A stretch of 64,000 bases of DNA from Meishania litoralis (GTDB taxonomy: Bacteria > Bacteroidota > Bacteroidia > Flavobacteriales > Flavobacteriaceae). This document shows, piece by piece, positions 9,301 to 17,513 of this stretch; positions within the stretch are counted from its first letter, which is position 1; each line of letters begins with the position of its first letter. Under the pieces are notes generated by a model. The model searched no databases. It was not told where the DNA came from and saw only the letters and a list, made by a program, of their open reading frames with translations. Both the position numbers and the translations under genes were made by a program. Location: NCBI RefSeq assembly GCF_042611095.1, contig NZ_JBHFPV010000006.1, positions 62,001 through 126,000 on the forward strand. The letters run 5' to 3'.

Positions 9301-9612
9301 GCTGGTGCCCCTATTTGGGAAAGTGCATCCAACCTAAGTACAAGTGGTGCATCGAATTCATGGTATGTTGAAGACGGTTCTTATGTGCGATTGGTTCAAT
9401 TGCGGGTCGGTTACAACTTCAGCAATGAATTGACCGATAGGTTCGGGCTCAGCAAACTGAACTTGGGGCTTGCCGCCAATAACATCTGGACCATTACCAA
9501 CTACAGCGGTCTTGACCCTCAGGTTGCTGGTCCTGACACGAACTTTGGTATCGATGTGGGTAACTTCCCTGTGACACCAAGTTATGTTATCAGCTTGGAA
9601 ATCGGAATCTAA
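6301..9612 (+). CDS. SusC/RagA family TonB-linked outer membrane transporter
   Basis: This 1103-aa beta-barrel importer takes glycan fragments captured by its SusD partner across the outer membrane using TonB energy. Order: signal peptide (residues 1-38, ending LTLA), carboxypeptidase-regulatory-like beta sandwich (about 55-125, VSGTVTDETGAPLPGANVVV and SYLGFQTQEVSV), TonB-box-like EEVVVTGY (132-139), plug (LQGRVAGVTV, RVRGFNSFG, ATVLKDAAAASIYGARAANG), then the barrel to the C terminus. No N-terminal STN domain is present, so it is not wired to a FecI/FecR sigma system. Typical in length. It is followed 68 bp later by susD. Substrate not readable from sequence; the sulfatase and esterase nearby suggest a sulfated, esterified glycan. 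Confidence 0.97.
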   Translation: MNQKHDYNSLKSWGKHSLLKLGLFSMMVCLGSQLTLANFETNFDGVESGIQPQSTVSGTVTDETGAPLPGANVVVKGTTDGTQTDFDGNYTLNVDSDAVLVFSYLGFQTQEVSVGGQSTVNVTLIEDAAALEEVVVTGYQVETKRETTAAVSVVAAEDLAAVPSGNIEQQLQGRVAGVTVLTNGQPGTTSQIRVRGFNSFGNNAPLYVVDGVPTRNVDFINPEDVQTATVLKDAAAASIYGARAANGVIVYTTKQGSRSKRKTTMTLNINSGVADPNVGGSPEMLNPQDMARYTHIAYENNAAANGTAVQYSHPQYGSNATPTFPDYLHADGQNGVSAGAIDLAQIQANYAADPDNVFLIRPNLAGTNWYKEITRIAPQNRVTLGFDGGNENGRYYMGISAQNQDGIVLSQEFARYTARFNSEWDITPWLSVGENFQVTYRSTRGIFGGNGGVEVADDESEVLSAYRMPTILPVYDEFGSYASTRAAGFNNPRNPVRRLVLNNGDDKSYSIGGFGNVYLLVKPWDALTLRSSIGGSYGNYHFVNYNYRYLGDSEPEASNSFSEGSGYGFSWTFTNTFSYDKLFGKHRVKLFGGIEALNDGRGRNISGNGINPFSTDLDFQSLSVVQSPNVNSNQFKGSTYFSTFGKLDYNFDEKYYLTGVIRRDGSSRFGGNNRYGTFPAVSAAWRVIAEPFMQNQDFITDLKIRGGWGEMGSDSNVAPNNQYSLFASDRGNTFYPIDGQNSGANEGFAQSRIGNPDAKWETSVTTNIGFDASFLNDKLEFILDWWKKDTKELLYQVPLAGVSGNYASAPSVNIGGMSNSGVDFEIVGRGNITEDLSFEIHSTNSILKNEITALAPGIDFFGDNIGYRGIFPIRNSVGQSISTFFGYNVIGYFNSQAEVDSSPAQDGKGIGRFRYEDVDGDGAITPDDRTVIGSAVPDYTGGLDIILRYKNFEFQSYWYGSFGNDIFNQSKWFRDFFGTFEGSAKGVAAFNSWTPELGNNAGAPIWESASNLSTSGASNSWYVEDGSYVRLVQLRVGYNFSNELTDRFGLSKLNLGLAANNIWTITNYSGLDPQVAGPDTNFGIDVGNFPVTPSYVISLEIGI

Positions 9613-9680
9613 ATGTCGCTGTGAACAAACCGTGATATTTGAAAACAAAATATTTAATATATTTATAGAAAAATAAAACT

Positions 9681-11426
9681 ATGAAAACAACAAAAAAGTT
9701 AAAAAAATGGTCATCTGCCATCCTCTCAGGGCTCCTGTTATTAGGGGTTTCGTGTAGCGATGAGTTCCTAGAGGTGGCTCCAACCGATTCCTTGGCCGAC
9801 GCCCAGGTAAGTACCCAACCCGGTATCGAAGGCTTGCTAATTGGAACTTATGCCGCCTTGAACGGGGTTTTTGGAAACCGATTTGAAGGACCCAACCACT
9901 GGGTTACAGGTTCAGTTATGGGTGGTGAAGCCAATAAAGGTACCGATGCAGGCGACTATTCGGCCATCAACCCGGTACAACGATATGAAATAGATCCTAC
10001 CAGTGGTGACATTAATTTTTTATGGCGCGGACGTTATGAAGGAGTTAGTAGGGCCAACGCCGTTTTGGCCACTCTGGCCAATTCTACGGAAATTCAACCC
10101 GCTGTGGCTTCTCGCATCGCAGGAGAGGCCCGAATGTTGAGAGGTCATTTCTATTTTGATCTGAAAAAGCATTTCGGCAACATTCCGGTTTTTGATGAAA
10201 CCCTTGCCGCTCCTGAGGTAGTCCTTGTACCGAATAATGGAGATGCTTGGGCACAAATCGAGGCCGATTTTCAGTTTGCCTATGATAACCTACCCGCTGA
10301 GAACGGTGCCGGTCGAGTCAACAAGTGGGCCGCCGCCGCTTATATGGGCAAGGCCAAATTGTATCAAGGTAAATTTGCCGAGGCCAAGACTTGGTTCGAT
10401 GATGTTATCGCCAATGGTGTTACGTCTAACGGTTTGAAATATGCACTGTTGGATGATTATGCACAAATCTATAACGCAGAGAACGATAACCATGCCGAAG
10501 TTGTTATGGACGTTGAATCGGCCAACAATACAGGTAGTACAGCAAACGCCAATTACTTTGATGATTTGAACTACCCCTATAATACTGGCCCAGACGGCCC
10601 CGGCAACTGTTGTGGGTTCTTTCAGCCAAGCTTTGAATTGGCGAACTCGTTCCGTACTTCGGGAGGATTGCCCTTGTTGGACAAATCATACAACGATGCC
10701 GGTAATGCCTTGGCGAATGATTACAACGTTGAATCAGATGAGCCTTTTACTCCAGATGCAGGTGAGTTAGACCCACGTATCGATTGGTCTATTGGGCGTA
10801 GGGGAATTCAGTATCTTGATTGGATTCCTCACCCAGGTAAAGCTTGGATCCGTAGTCAGCCTTATGCCGGGCCGTATTCTCCGAAAAAGTATGTGTATTA
10901 TAAATCTCAGGAGAATTCATTTACCGATGGTAGTTCATGGACAAGAGGTTACGCCACAATGAACTACACGATTATTCGATACGCCGATGTGTTGCTAATG
11001 GCCGCAGAAGCTGAAATCGAGGCTGGTTCTTTGGAGCAGGCAAGAACATATACCAATATGGTAAGGGCGAGAGCTGCAGACCCAGCATACTGGGTTTCCA
11101 ATGACGGAGGGGCCACACCAGCGGCTAACTATGTGATTACCGAGTATCCCGCTTCTCAATTCGCTACCCAAGAGTCTGCGCGGGAAGCCGTTCGTTTCGA
11201 GCGAAAACTGGAACTTTCTGGTGAAGGTCACCGTTTCTTTGATTTGGTTCGATGGGGTGTTGCAGCTGAAGAGTTGAATGACTATTTAGCTTATGAATCT
11301 ACCTTGTTGGTCACCAAGTTTGGGGGAGCTAGTTTTACCGGCGGTAAAAACGAGGTCTACCCGATACCACAATCTCAAATCGATATTCAAGGTCCTGATG
11401 TTTTAGTTCAGAATCCTAACTATTAG
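9681..11426 (+). CDS. SusD/RagB family nutrient-binding outer membrane lipoprotein
   Basis: The protein is 581 aa. The lipobox LLGVSC gives a lipidated Cys25, followed by SDEFLEVAPTDSLADAQV, the usual SusD entry. SusD_N-like (about 25-210, with the TPR-type RGHFYFDLKKHFG segment) precedes the RagB/SusD C-terminal region (RYADVLLMAAEAEIEAG, REAVRFERKLELSGEGHRFFDLVRWG and the ending NEVYPIPQSQID). It caps the adjacent SusC barrel on the cell surface and binds glycans. Cotranscribed with susC and closed by a terminator hairpin just downstream. Confidence 0.97.
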   Translation: MKTTKKLKKWSSAILSGLLLLGVSCSDEFLEVAPTDSLADAQVSTQPGIEGLLIGTYAALNGVFGNRFEGPNHWVTGSVMGGEANKGTDAGDYSAINPVQRYEIDPTSGDINFLWRGRYEGVSRANAVLATLANSTEIQPAVASRIAGEARMLRGHFYFDLKKHFGNIPVFDETLAAPEVVLVPNNGDAWAQIEADFQFAYDNLPAENGAGRVNKWAAAAYMGKAKLYQGKFAEAKTWFDDVIANGVTSNGLKYALLDDYAQIYNAENDNHAEVVMDVESANNTGSTANANYFDDLNYPYNTGPDGPGNCCGFFQPSFELANSFRTSGGLPLLDKSYNDAGNALANDYNVESDEPFTPDAGELDPRIDWSIGRRGIQYLDWIPHPGKAWIRSQPYAGPYSPKKYVYYKSQENSFTDGSSWTRGYATMNYTIIRYADVLLMAAEAEIEAGSLEQARTYTNMVRARAADPAYWVSNDGGATPAANYVITEYPASQFATQESAREAVRFERKLELSGEGHRFFDLVRWGVAAEELNDYLAYESTLLVTKFGGASFTGGKNEVYPIPQSQIDIQGPDVLVQNPNY

Positions 11427-11445
11427 ATTTAATTTATTTTGATTT

Positions 11446-11477
11446 CAAAAACCCTGACTTTAAAGTTGGGGTTTTTT
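11446..11477 (+). terminator. Rho-independent-type terminator after susD
   Basis: A CAAAAACCC arm pairs with GGGGTTTTTTG around an AACTTTAAAGTT-like centre, followed by T-rich sequence. It begins about 20 bp after the susD stop codon and ends before the next gene's start at 11536. Confidence 0.75.
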
Positions 11478-11535
11478 GTTTCTTTACTTCTCTTCATGCA
11501 TCTTTGCATACCCAATAATTTTATCGTCGATTAAG

Positions 11536-14500
11536 ATGAAATATAGTATTCTTTACGCTTTGTTCTTTACGGTCATCCTTGCTTCTTGCAAGGACAATAC
11601 TCCGACCACAAGGTTCGTGGCCGTTGATTCCGATCTATCAGGGCTCAAATTCAATAATGCCCTTACCGAGAACGATTCCATTAATATAATAGACAATGAA
11701 TTCGTCTATAATGGTGCTGGTGTAGCTCTAGGTGATCTTAACGGCGATGGGCTCGACGACATTTTTTTTGCAGGAAATCAGGTTGACAACAAGCTCTTTA
11801 TTAATCTTGGAGGGTTAAAATTCAAAGACATTTCGAAAGAGGCCGAAATAGAAAAAACAGACTCCCTTTTTTGGTCTTCAGGAATTTCGTTGGTCGATTT
11901 GAATTTGGACGGAAAACTTGACATCTATGTTTGCAACACTTTCTATAAGGATTCTCTAAAAAGGAAGAACCTACTTTATATAAATCAAGGAAACGATGAA
12001 TCTGGAATTCCTTTTTTTAAAGAAATGGCGGAGGAATATAATATAGCAGATGACACGTATTCTTCCCACGCCCAGTTTTTCGACTTTGACAACGATGGCG
12101 ACCTTGATCTTTTTATCGGGGTCAACCGAATTGAAGGCATTAATCCCAATGAGTTCAGTCCTTTGAATGACGATGGCACATCGCAAAGTAAAGACCGTTT
12201 GTATAGAAACGATTGGAACGATAGTTTAAAGAGACCTGTATTTGTCAATGTTTCCGATTCGGCGGGCATCCGATATCACGGTTATAGCCATAGTACTTTA
12301 ATAAACGATTTTAATAATGATGGTTGGATGGACATCTATGTCGCGAATGATTTTTTAAGTAATGACCTTGTCTACATGAACAATCAAGACGGCACATTTA
12401 CCAATAAAGCAGGTGATCTTTTTAAGCACTTTAGTTTTTCTTCAATGGGTAGTGATATTGCCGATGTCGATAACGATGGTAAGCTTGATCTATATACGAC
12501 AGAAATGCAACCGTACTATAACAAAAGAAAAAAATTGTTTCAAGGGCCTAGCAATTATCAAAAAGAGATCTTCACAAAGAAATACGAATACGAACAGCAA
12601 TATACCCGCAACACGTTACAGATGAACAAAGGCATCAACCCAGAGACCAAAGTACCGATCTATGCTGAATTGGGTATGTACGCCGGTATACAAGAAACAG
12701 ATTGGAGCTGGGCGCCCCTCTTTGCCGATTACGATAATGATGGTTGGCAAGACCTATACATTACCAATGGTTTTCCAAAAGATGTGACCGATCGTGATTT
12801 TGGTGACTTTAGGGCCACTGCCAGCCGATTGGTCTCCAAAGAAGTACTGATTGCCGCCATTCCGGAAATCAAGATTCCGAATTTCATGTACAAGAACAAT
12901 GGCGATTTGACCTTTACAGACGTTACGAAAGATTGGGGGCTGAATTTCAGAACTTTTTCGAATGGAGCGGCCTATGGCGACCTTGATATGGACGGAGACC
13001 TTGATATTATTGTCAACAACATTAATGACAATGCCTTGTTGCTCGAAAACAAAACCTCTCAAATCGATGAAGGCAATCATTATTTAAGGGTTAAGCTGAA
13101 AGGGAAAACAGGGAATAAAGAGGCAATTGGATCAGTTGCTGAAATTTATGTTAACGGTAAAAAGCAGAGGCAATCACTTCTGTCAGGCCGCGGATATCTA
13201 TCCAAACCCGAAAGTATCATTCATTTTGGCATAGGCAACGAGAAAAAAATCGATAGCCTAAAAATCACTTGGCCTGGAGGAGCGACCCAAAAGTTGACTA
13301 AGATTACTATCGATACCTTATTGAACGTCAGTTATTCTGAAAATACTTCTTTTCCTTTAAAAAATGTCGATTTACCAAACGATGGTCTTTTTGAGGAGGT
13401 AGCCAACCAACGTAATCTGATGTATTTGGCACGTGATATCGATTTTATCGATTTTAACTTTCAAACGACGATACCTCACAAATTTTCGCAATACGGACCT
13501 TCAATAGCCGTAGGTGATATCAATGCTGATGGCTTGGAAGATATGTTTATAAGTGGAAGTCGCAGTTATCCTGAAATGTGGTTTACGCAAAAAGAGGATG
13601 GGACTTTTGTGCAACAGGAAGCGAACTATAAAAACGATGAGCAAAGATTGGAGGAAGATGCAGGAACTTTATTGTTCGATGTTGATGGCGACCAAGACCT
13701 AGATCTATATATTGCTCGAGGCTGTGCACAATATCCTTCAGGTCATGAGTATTATCGCGACGTATTGCTGATCAACGATGGCCATGGAAATTTTAAAAAG
13801 ACTGAAAATGCACTTCCTGACAACAGATCGAATTCCTCGGCAATAAAAGCGGCCGATTTTGATCGTGACGGTGACTTGGACCTTTTTGTCGGCAGTCGGG
13901 TACTTCCCTTTTCATACCCTAAGGCAGATCGTTCCTTTATCCTCAGAAATGACAGCAAGCCAGGTAACCCAAAGTTTGTTGATGTAACAGAGGAGGTGTC
14001 CGACGAATTGATGTTCCCAGGATTAATAAGTGACGCCCTATGGACCGATTTCAACAATGATTTTTGGCCCGATCTTATACTGGCCGCCGAATGGATGCCC
14101 CTGAGGTTTTTTAAAAATGTTAATGGAAAATTGATTGAAGTCACTGAATACAGTGGACTTTCAAATCAAACAGGTTGGTGGAACAGCCTCGCTGCAGCTG
14201 ACCTTGACAATGATGGAGACACCGATTATGTGGCCGGGAACTATGGCAGTAACATTAATTTTAAGGGCACCCCTGAAGAACCTCTTAGAATATATGCCAA
14301 GGACCTTGACCAAAATGGAACGGTCGATCCTTTACTGTCTTATTATTTAAGGGATAGTGTCGGTGTTCGAAAAGAATACCTATACCACCCGTGGCAAGAT
14401 GTAACCAAGCAATATGTTGGGATCAGGAAAAAATTCAATTCGTTCGGGGATTTTGGCGAATCGACATTGCCCGAAATGTTTTCCGATGGGCTTCTAAACG

Positions 14501-15102
14501 ATGCGCTGACCTATTCAATGAATCATATGCAAACCTCATGGGTAGAGAACCTAGGAGAGGGTAAATTCAAATTACACGCCTTGCCCATAGAAGCTCAGGT
14601 TGCGCCCGTTTTTGGAGTATTACCAGCACATATCAACGAAGATAGTTTCATGGATCTTCTTTTGGTAGGCAACGATTTCGGCATGGAAGTGCAACAAGGC
14701 CCGGCTGACGCTTTGATAGGTGTCGCCCTTAAAAATGACGGGCAGGGCAATTTTAAGGAGATTTCACTTGAAAAAAGTAATTTTTTTGTTCCCGGTAACG
14801 CCAAGGGATTGGTGAATCTTATAACTTCAGATCAAGAGTCATTAATTATTGCTACCCAGAACAATGACAGTATTAAGGTTTATAAGCAGCGACAAAAAAA
14901 TTGGAAGAATATAGTCGAGCCAAAGCCAAATGAAGTAAAGGCCAAGATAGTGTATGCGAATGGCAGCAATAGCATCCACGAATTTTATTGGGGAAGTACA
15001 TTCCATTCCCAATCAAGTCGGAGGTTGAAAATCATAGGAGATGCCAAAGAAATTAGTTTCTATGACAATTTCGGAAAACAAACGCGAACAATTACTTTTT
15101 AA
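11536..15102 (+). CDS. FG-GAP/VCBS repeat lipoprotein with ASPIC/UnbV domain
   Basis: The protein is 1188 aa from ATG 11536; the frame opens 60 bp earlier but those residues lack a signal and overlap the susD terminator. The signal ends in LASC (lipobox), so it is a predicted surface lipoprotein. Many FG-GAP calcium-binding blades occur (DLNGDGLDDIFF, DFDNDGDLDLFIG, DFNNDGWMDIYVAND, DVDGDQDLDLYIARG), forming two propellers. They flank an ASPIC/UnbV module near residues 520-590 (AIGSVAEIYVNGKKQRQSL, LSGRGYLSKPE, HFGIG). Such proteins often accompany SusCD pairs in marine Bacteroidota and are thought to bind glycan or act as accessory surface proteins. The exact role is unknown. It converges on the sulfatase with a 4-bp gap. 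Confidence 0.9.
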   Translation: MKYSILYALFFTVILASCKDNTPTTRFVAVDSDLSGLKFNNALTENDSINIIDNEFVYNGAGVALGDLNGDGLDDIFFAGNQVDNKLFINLGGLKFKDISKEAEIEKTDSLFWSSGISLVDLNLDGKLDIYVCNTFYKDSLKRKNLLYINQGNDESGIPFFKEMAEEYNIADDTYSSHAQFFDFDNDGDLDLFIGVNRIEGINPNEFSPLNDDGTSQSKDRLYRNDWNDSLKRPVFVNVSDSAGIRYHGYSHSTLINDFNNDGWMDIYVANDFLSNDLVYMNNQDGTFTNKAGDLFKHFSFSSMGSDIADVDNDGKLDLYTTEMQPYYNKRKKLFQGPSNYQKEIFTKKYEYEQQYTRNTLQMNKGINPETKVPIYAELGMYAGIQETDWSWAPLFADYDNDGWQDLYITNGFPKDVTDRDFGDFRATASRLVSKEVLIAAIPEIKIPNFMYKNNGDLTFTDVTKDWGLNFRTFSNGAAYGDLDMDGDLDIIVNNINDNALLLENKTSQIDEGNHYLRVKLKGKTGNKEAIGSVAEIYVNGKKQRQSLLSGRGYLSKPESIIHFGIGNEKKIDSLKITWPGGATQKLTKITIDTLLNVSYSENTSFPLKNVDLPNDGLFEEVANQRNLMYLARDIDFIDFNFQTTIPHKFSQYGPSIAVGDINADGLEDMFISGSRSYPEMWFTQKEDGTFVQQEANYKNDEQRLEEDAGTLLFDVDGDQDLDLYIARGCAQYPSGHEYYRDVLLINDGHGNFKKTENALPDNRSNSSAIKAADFDRDGDLDLFVGSRVLPFSYPKADRSFILRNDSKPGNPKFVDVTEEVSDELMFPGLISDALWTDFNNDFWPDLILAAEWMPLRFFKNVNGKLIEVTEYSGLSNQTGWWNSLAAADLDNDGDTDYVAGNYGSNINFKGTPEEPLRIYAKDLDQNGTVDPLLSYYLRDSVGVRKEYLYHPWQDVTKQYVGIRKKFNSFGDFGESTLPEMFSDGLLNDALTYSMNHMQTSWVENLGEGKFKLHALPIEAQVAPVFGVLPAHINEDSFMDLLLVGNDFGMEVQQGPADALIGVALKNDGQGNFKEISLEKSNFFVPGNAKGLVNLITSDQESLIIATQNNDSIKVYKQRQKNWKNIVEPKPNEVKAKIVYANGSNSIHEFYWGSTFHSQSSRRLKIIGDAKEISFYDNFGKQTRTITF

Positions 15103-15106
15103 TCTT

Positions 15107-16609
15107 TTAATGTTCGTTCTTATGCTTAAAGTCCCCATAACGGTATTTGACCGTTCGTTTTAACGGAATGTTCATTCCGTTCGTTCTTTCGAGCCAATCG
15201 TAAATTGCAGCTGACATCGATTTGGCAACATCTTGCTTATCGGGGTCTGCAATAAGGTTGTACATTTCCTCGGGGTCATTTTCAAGGTCATAAAGTTCAT
15301 TTCTATCCCAAATACCCTGATATTTCATGTACTTGTACTTGTCGGTCCGCATACCGAATACCGTTGGGGTCATCGGAAAGTCATATTCCCAAAAATACTC
15401 GTAGAACACTTCTTTTCGCGAAGGCGCAGTGGCATCTCCCGTCAAAATAGGAATAAATGAAACCCCTGGCATATGTTCAGGTTGCTTCACCCCTGCTTCG
15501 GCAAGTACCGTTGGGCCGATATCGATATTCTGTACCATCTGTTTGGGTGTTTTCCCGCCTTCGAACAATTCTGGGCAACGGACCAACAAAGGAACTTTAA
15601 CGGATTCTTCATAAAAATGACGTTTATCTATCAGGCCATGTTCGCCCCAACTGAAGCCATTGTCACCCATATAAATGACCAATGTCGATTCATCGAGACC
15701 TTCTTCTTTAAGATATTCCATTACCGTACCCACGCTTTCATCGACCCCTAAAAGGGTCTCACAGTAATCGACTACCATTTCGTGAATATCCCTGTTTTCA
15801 TGGTACATATAATCTACCCCATGCCAGCTGATACGTTGGTCGGCGACCCATTGCGGCCATTTGAGTTCGCGATATTTCCCAGTTTTGGTTTGATCATAGG
15901 TCGCCGGCAACGCTATTCTTTTTCCCTTGTATCTTCCTTTATGACGCCTAGCGGGTTGAAACCCGGCATGTACTGCTTTATGCGATAAATAAAGAAAAAA
16001 AGGCTTCTTCTTGTCCCTGTTTTTCATCCAATCCACTGCATGTTCGGTCAATAGATCCGTGATATATGTAGAATCTTTATAGGCGATGCGCTTACCATTG
16101 ATGTTCAGCGTGGGATTGTAATATACTCCCTGGCCAGGAAAACTTTCCCAATGGGTAAATCCAGGTTGTGGCTCGTCACCATGGTCGCCCATATGCCACT
16201 TACCAAAAAAACCTGTCTGATACCCTGCCTTTTGTAAATACTCTGGAAAGTATGTCAAGTTACCTGGATCGGGCGCCTGATTGTCTACGATCGTGTGCGA
16301 ATGCGAAAATTGGCCGGTCAAAATCGAAGCACGGCTTGGCGAGCACAACGAAGTGGTCACAAAGGCATTCGGTAGATAAGCTCCTTCACTTGCCAATTTA
16401 TCCATATTGGGTGTTTCCAACCAAGGCACTTTTCCTGTAAAACCCATGTAATCGTATCTATGGTCATCGGTAAGTATGAAAATAACGTTACGGGGCTTTT
16501 TTTTCTGGACCGCTGGCCCGGTTTCTTCATTTAATCCTGAGTTTGCGTTTATGCCGCCCACCATAAAGAAGGATATTCCGATAATGGTAAAAATTTTAAA
16601 TGCGTTCAT
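15107..16609 (-). CDS. Family S1 (formylglycine-dependent) sulfatase, exported
   Basis: The protein is 500 aa with an N-terminal signal peptide (MNAFKIFTIIGISFFMVGGI). The sulfatase core starts at RNVIFILTDDH (Asp48, Asp49 as calcium ligands) and carries CSPSR at 89-93. Cys89 is the residue oxidised to formylglycine, followed by ASILTGQ. Further conserved parts are GKWHMGDHG and the late GDNGFSWGEHGLIDKRHFYEES metal/sulfate site. It removes sulfate esters, probably from an algal polysaccharide in the periplasm; the subfamily needs SulfAtlas comparison. It is the second gene of a minus-strand operon behind the esterase (35 bp apart). A separate FGly-generating enzyme is needed and is not in this window. 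Confidence 0.95.
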   Translation of the reverse strand: MNAFKIFTIIGISFFMVGGINANSGLNEETGPAVQKKKPRNVIFILTDDHRYDYMGFTGKVPWLETPNMDKLASEGAYLPNAFVTTSLCSPSRASILTGQFSHSHTIVDNQAPDPGNLTYFPEYLQKAGYQTGFFGKWHMGDHGDEPQPGFTHWESFPGQGVYYNPTLNINGKRIAYKDSTYITDLLTEHAVDWMKNRDKKKPFFLYLSHKAVHAGFQPARRHKGRYKGKRIALPATYDQTKTGKYRELKWPQWVADQRISWHGVDYMYHENRDIHEMVVDYCETLLGVDESVGTVMEYLKEEGLDESTLVIYMGDNGFSWGEHGLIDKRHFYEESVKVPLLVRCPELFEGGKTPKQMVQNIDIGPTVLAEAGVKQPEHMPGVSFIPILTGDATAPSRKEVFYEYFWEYDFPMTPTVFGMRTDKYKYMKYQGIWDRNELYDLENDPEEMYNLIADPDKQDVAKSMSAAIYDWLERTNGMNIPLKRTVKYRYGDFKHKNEH

Positions 16610-16644
16610 AATTTCAAGTTTTAAGCAAGTATGGTCGACTATTT

Positions 16645-17364
16645 TTATTCCGCTTTTCGTTGTTTGACAAACCAGTCGTACAGTTCATCGGTATTATAGG
16701 CTCGCTCCCATGAGTTGTGCCCTATACCCGGATATTTTGTAAAAAGTACATTATAACCCATTGATTTGAGACGTGCTACCATGTTCTCCGATTCTGAAAC
16801 CGGAATCGATTCATCCTCCTCCCCGTGAAAGACCCATATCGGCAAATCTTTATCGATCCAAGAAGCATAAGGTACAGGGGCCATTCCGCAGACCACGGCC
16901 AGAGCTGCAAACTTTTTGGGATATTGCACTGCGAGCTCCCAGGCAGCGCCTCCTCCCCTACTTAATCCTGTAAGATAAATTCTTTTTCTGTCCACTCTAT
17001 TATTATCAACTATGGTATCTAGTAGTTGGATCAAAGCCTCGGTATTCCACCATTTCTTTTTATGCGGATTTTGGGGTGCCAAAATCAAAAACGGAAACTT
17101 TTTCCCTTGGGCAATCAGTTTTGGCGGTCCATTTTTTTTGATCGTAACGAGGCTATCGCCCGACTCACCACCCCCATGAAGAAACAGTAACAATGGAAAA
17201 TCTTCATCATTTCGGACCTCATAATCATCAGGAAAGTACAAATAATAATTAAAAACCTCGGTGGTTACCGCCTTGTATTCATCATCAATAAGGTTCGGCG
17301 TTGCCTGAGAAGCGCAATTCTGAAAAAGAAACAAAAAAACAATATAAACAAGTCGGTTTTTCAT
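16645..17364 (-). CDS. Alpha/beta hydrolase lipoprotein (CE1/dienelactone-hydrolase-like esterase)
   Basis: The protein is 239 aa. The lipobox FQNC gives a lipidated Cys17. The alpha/beta hydrolase core shows the oxyanion motif LFLHGGGESG (62-69), nucleophile elbow GLSRGG (Ser135), acid Asp184 in HGEEDESIP and His216 in GIGHNSW, a complete catalytic triad. Similar proteins are annotated as carboxylesterase/phospholipase or prolyl-oligopeptidase-like, and often cleave acetyl or feruloyl esters of polysaccharides. The exact ester is unknown. It is the promoter-proximal gene of the esterase-sulfatase operon, which faces the SusCD locus and probably serves the same substrate. Confidence 0.85.
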   Translation of the reverse strand: MKNRLVYIVFLFLFQNCASQATPNLIDDEYKAVTTEVFNYYLYFPDDYEVRNDEDFPLLLFLHGGGESGDSLVTIKKNGPPKLIAQGKKFPFLILAPQNPHKKKWWNTEALIQLLDTIVDNNRVDRKRIYLTGLSRGGGAAWELAVQYPKKFAALAVVCGMAPVPYASWIDKDLPIWVFHGEEDESIPVSESENMVARLKSMGYNVLFTKYPGIGHNSWERAYNTDELYDWFVKQRKAE

Positions 17365-17460
17365 ATCCTATTAATAGTTCAAGATAATGAAAACCGATAG
17401 AAACCTTACCAATGAATTTGCCAAAAACACAAAAAGGTTGCCATTGTGCCATTCAATAAA

Positions 17461-17493
17461 AGAACGGGCGGCCCATAAAAGGCCGCCCGTTCT
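17461..17493 (-). terminator. Strong terminator downstream of the giant adhesin gene
   Basis: A perfect 13-bp GC-rich stem (AGAACGGGCGGCC with GGCCGCCCGTTCT) closes on a 7-nt loop. On the minus strand it is followed by TTTTATTG, giving the U tract. It lies about 20 bp past the stop codon of the 17514-26324 gene and upstream of the esterase operon, so it insulates the two. Confidence 0.85.
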
Positions 17494-17513
17494 TCTACGT
17501 TATTGACAGAATG

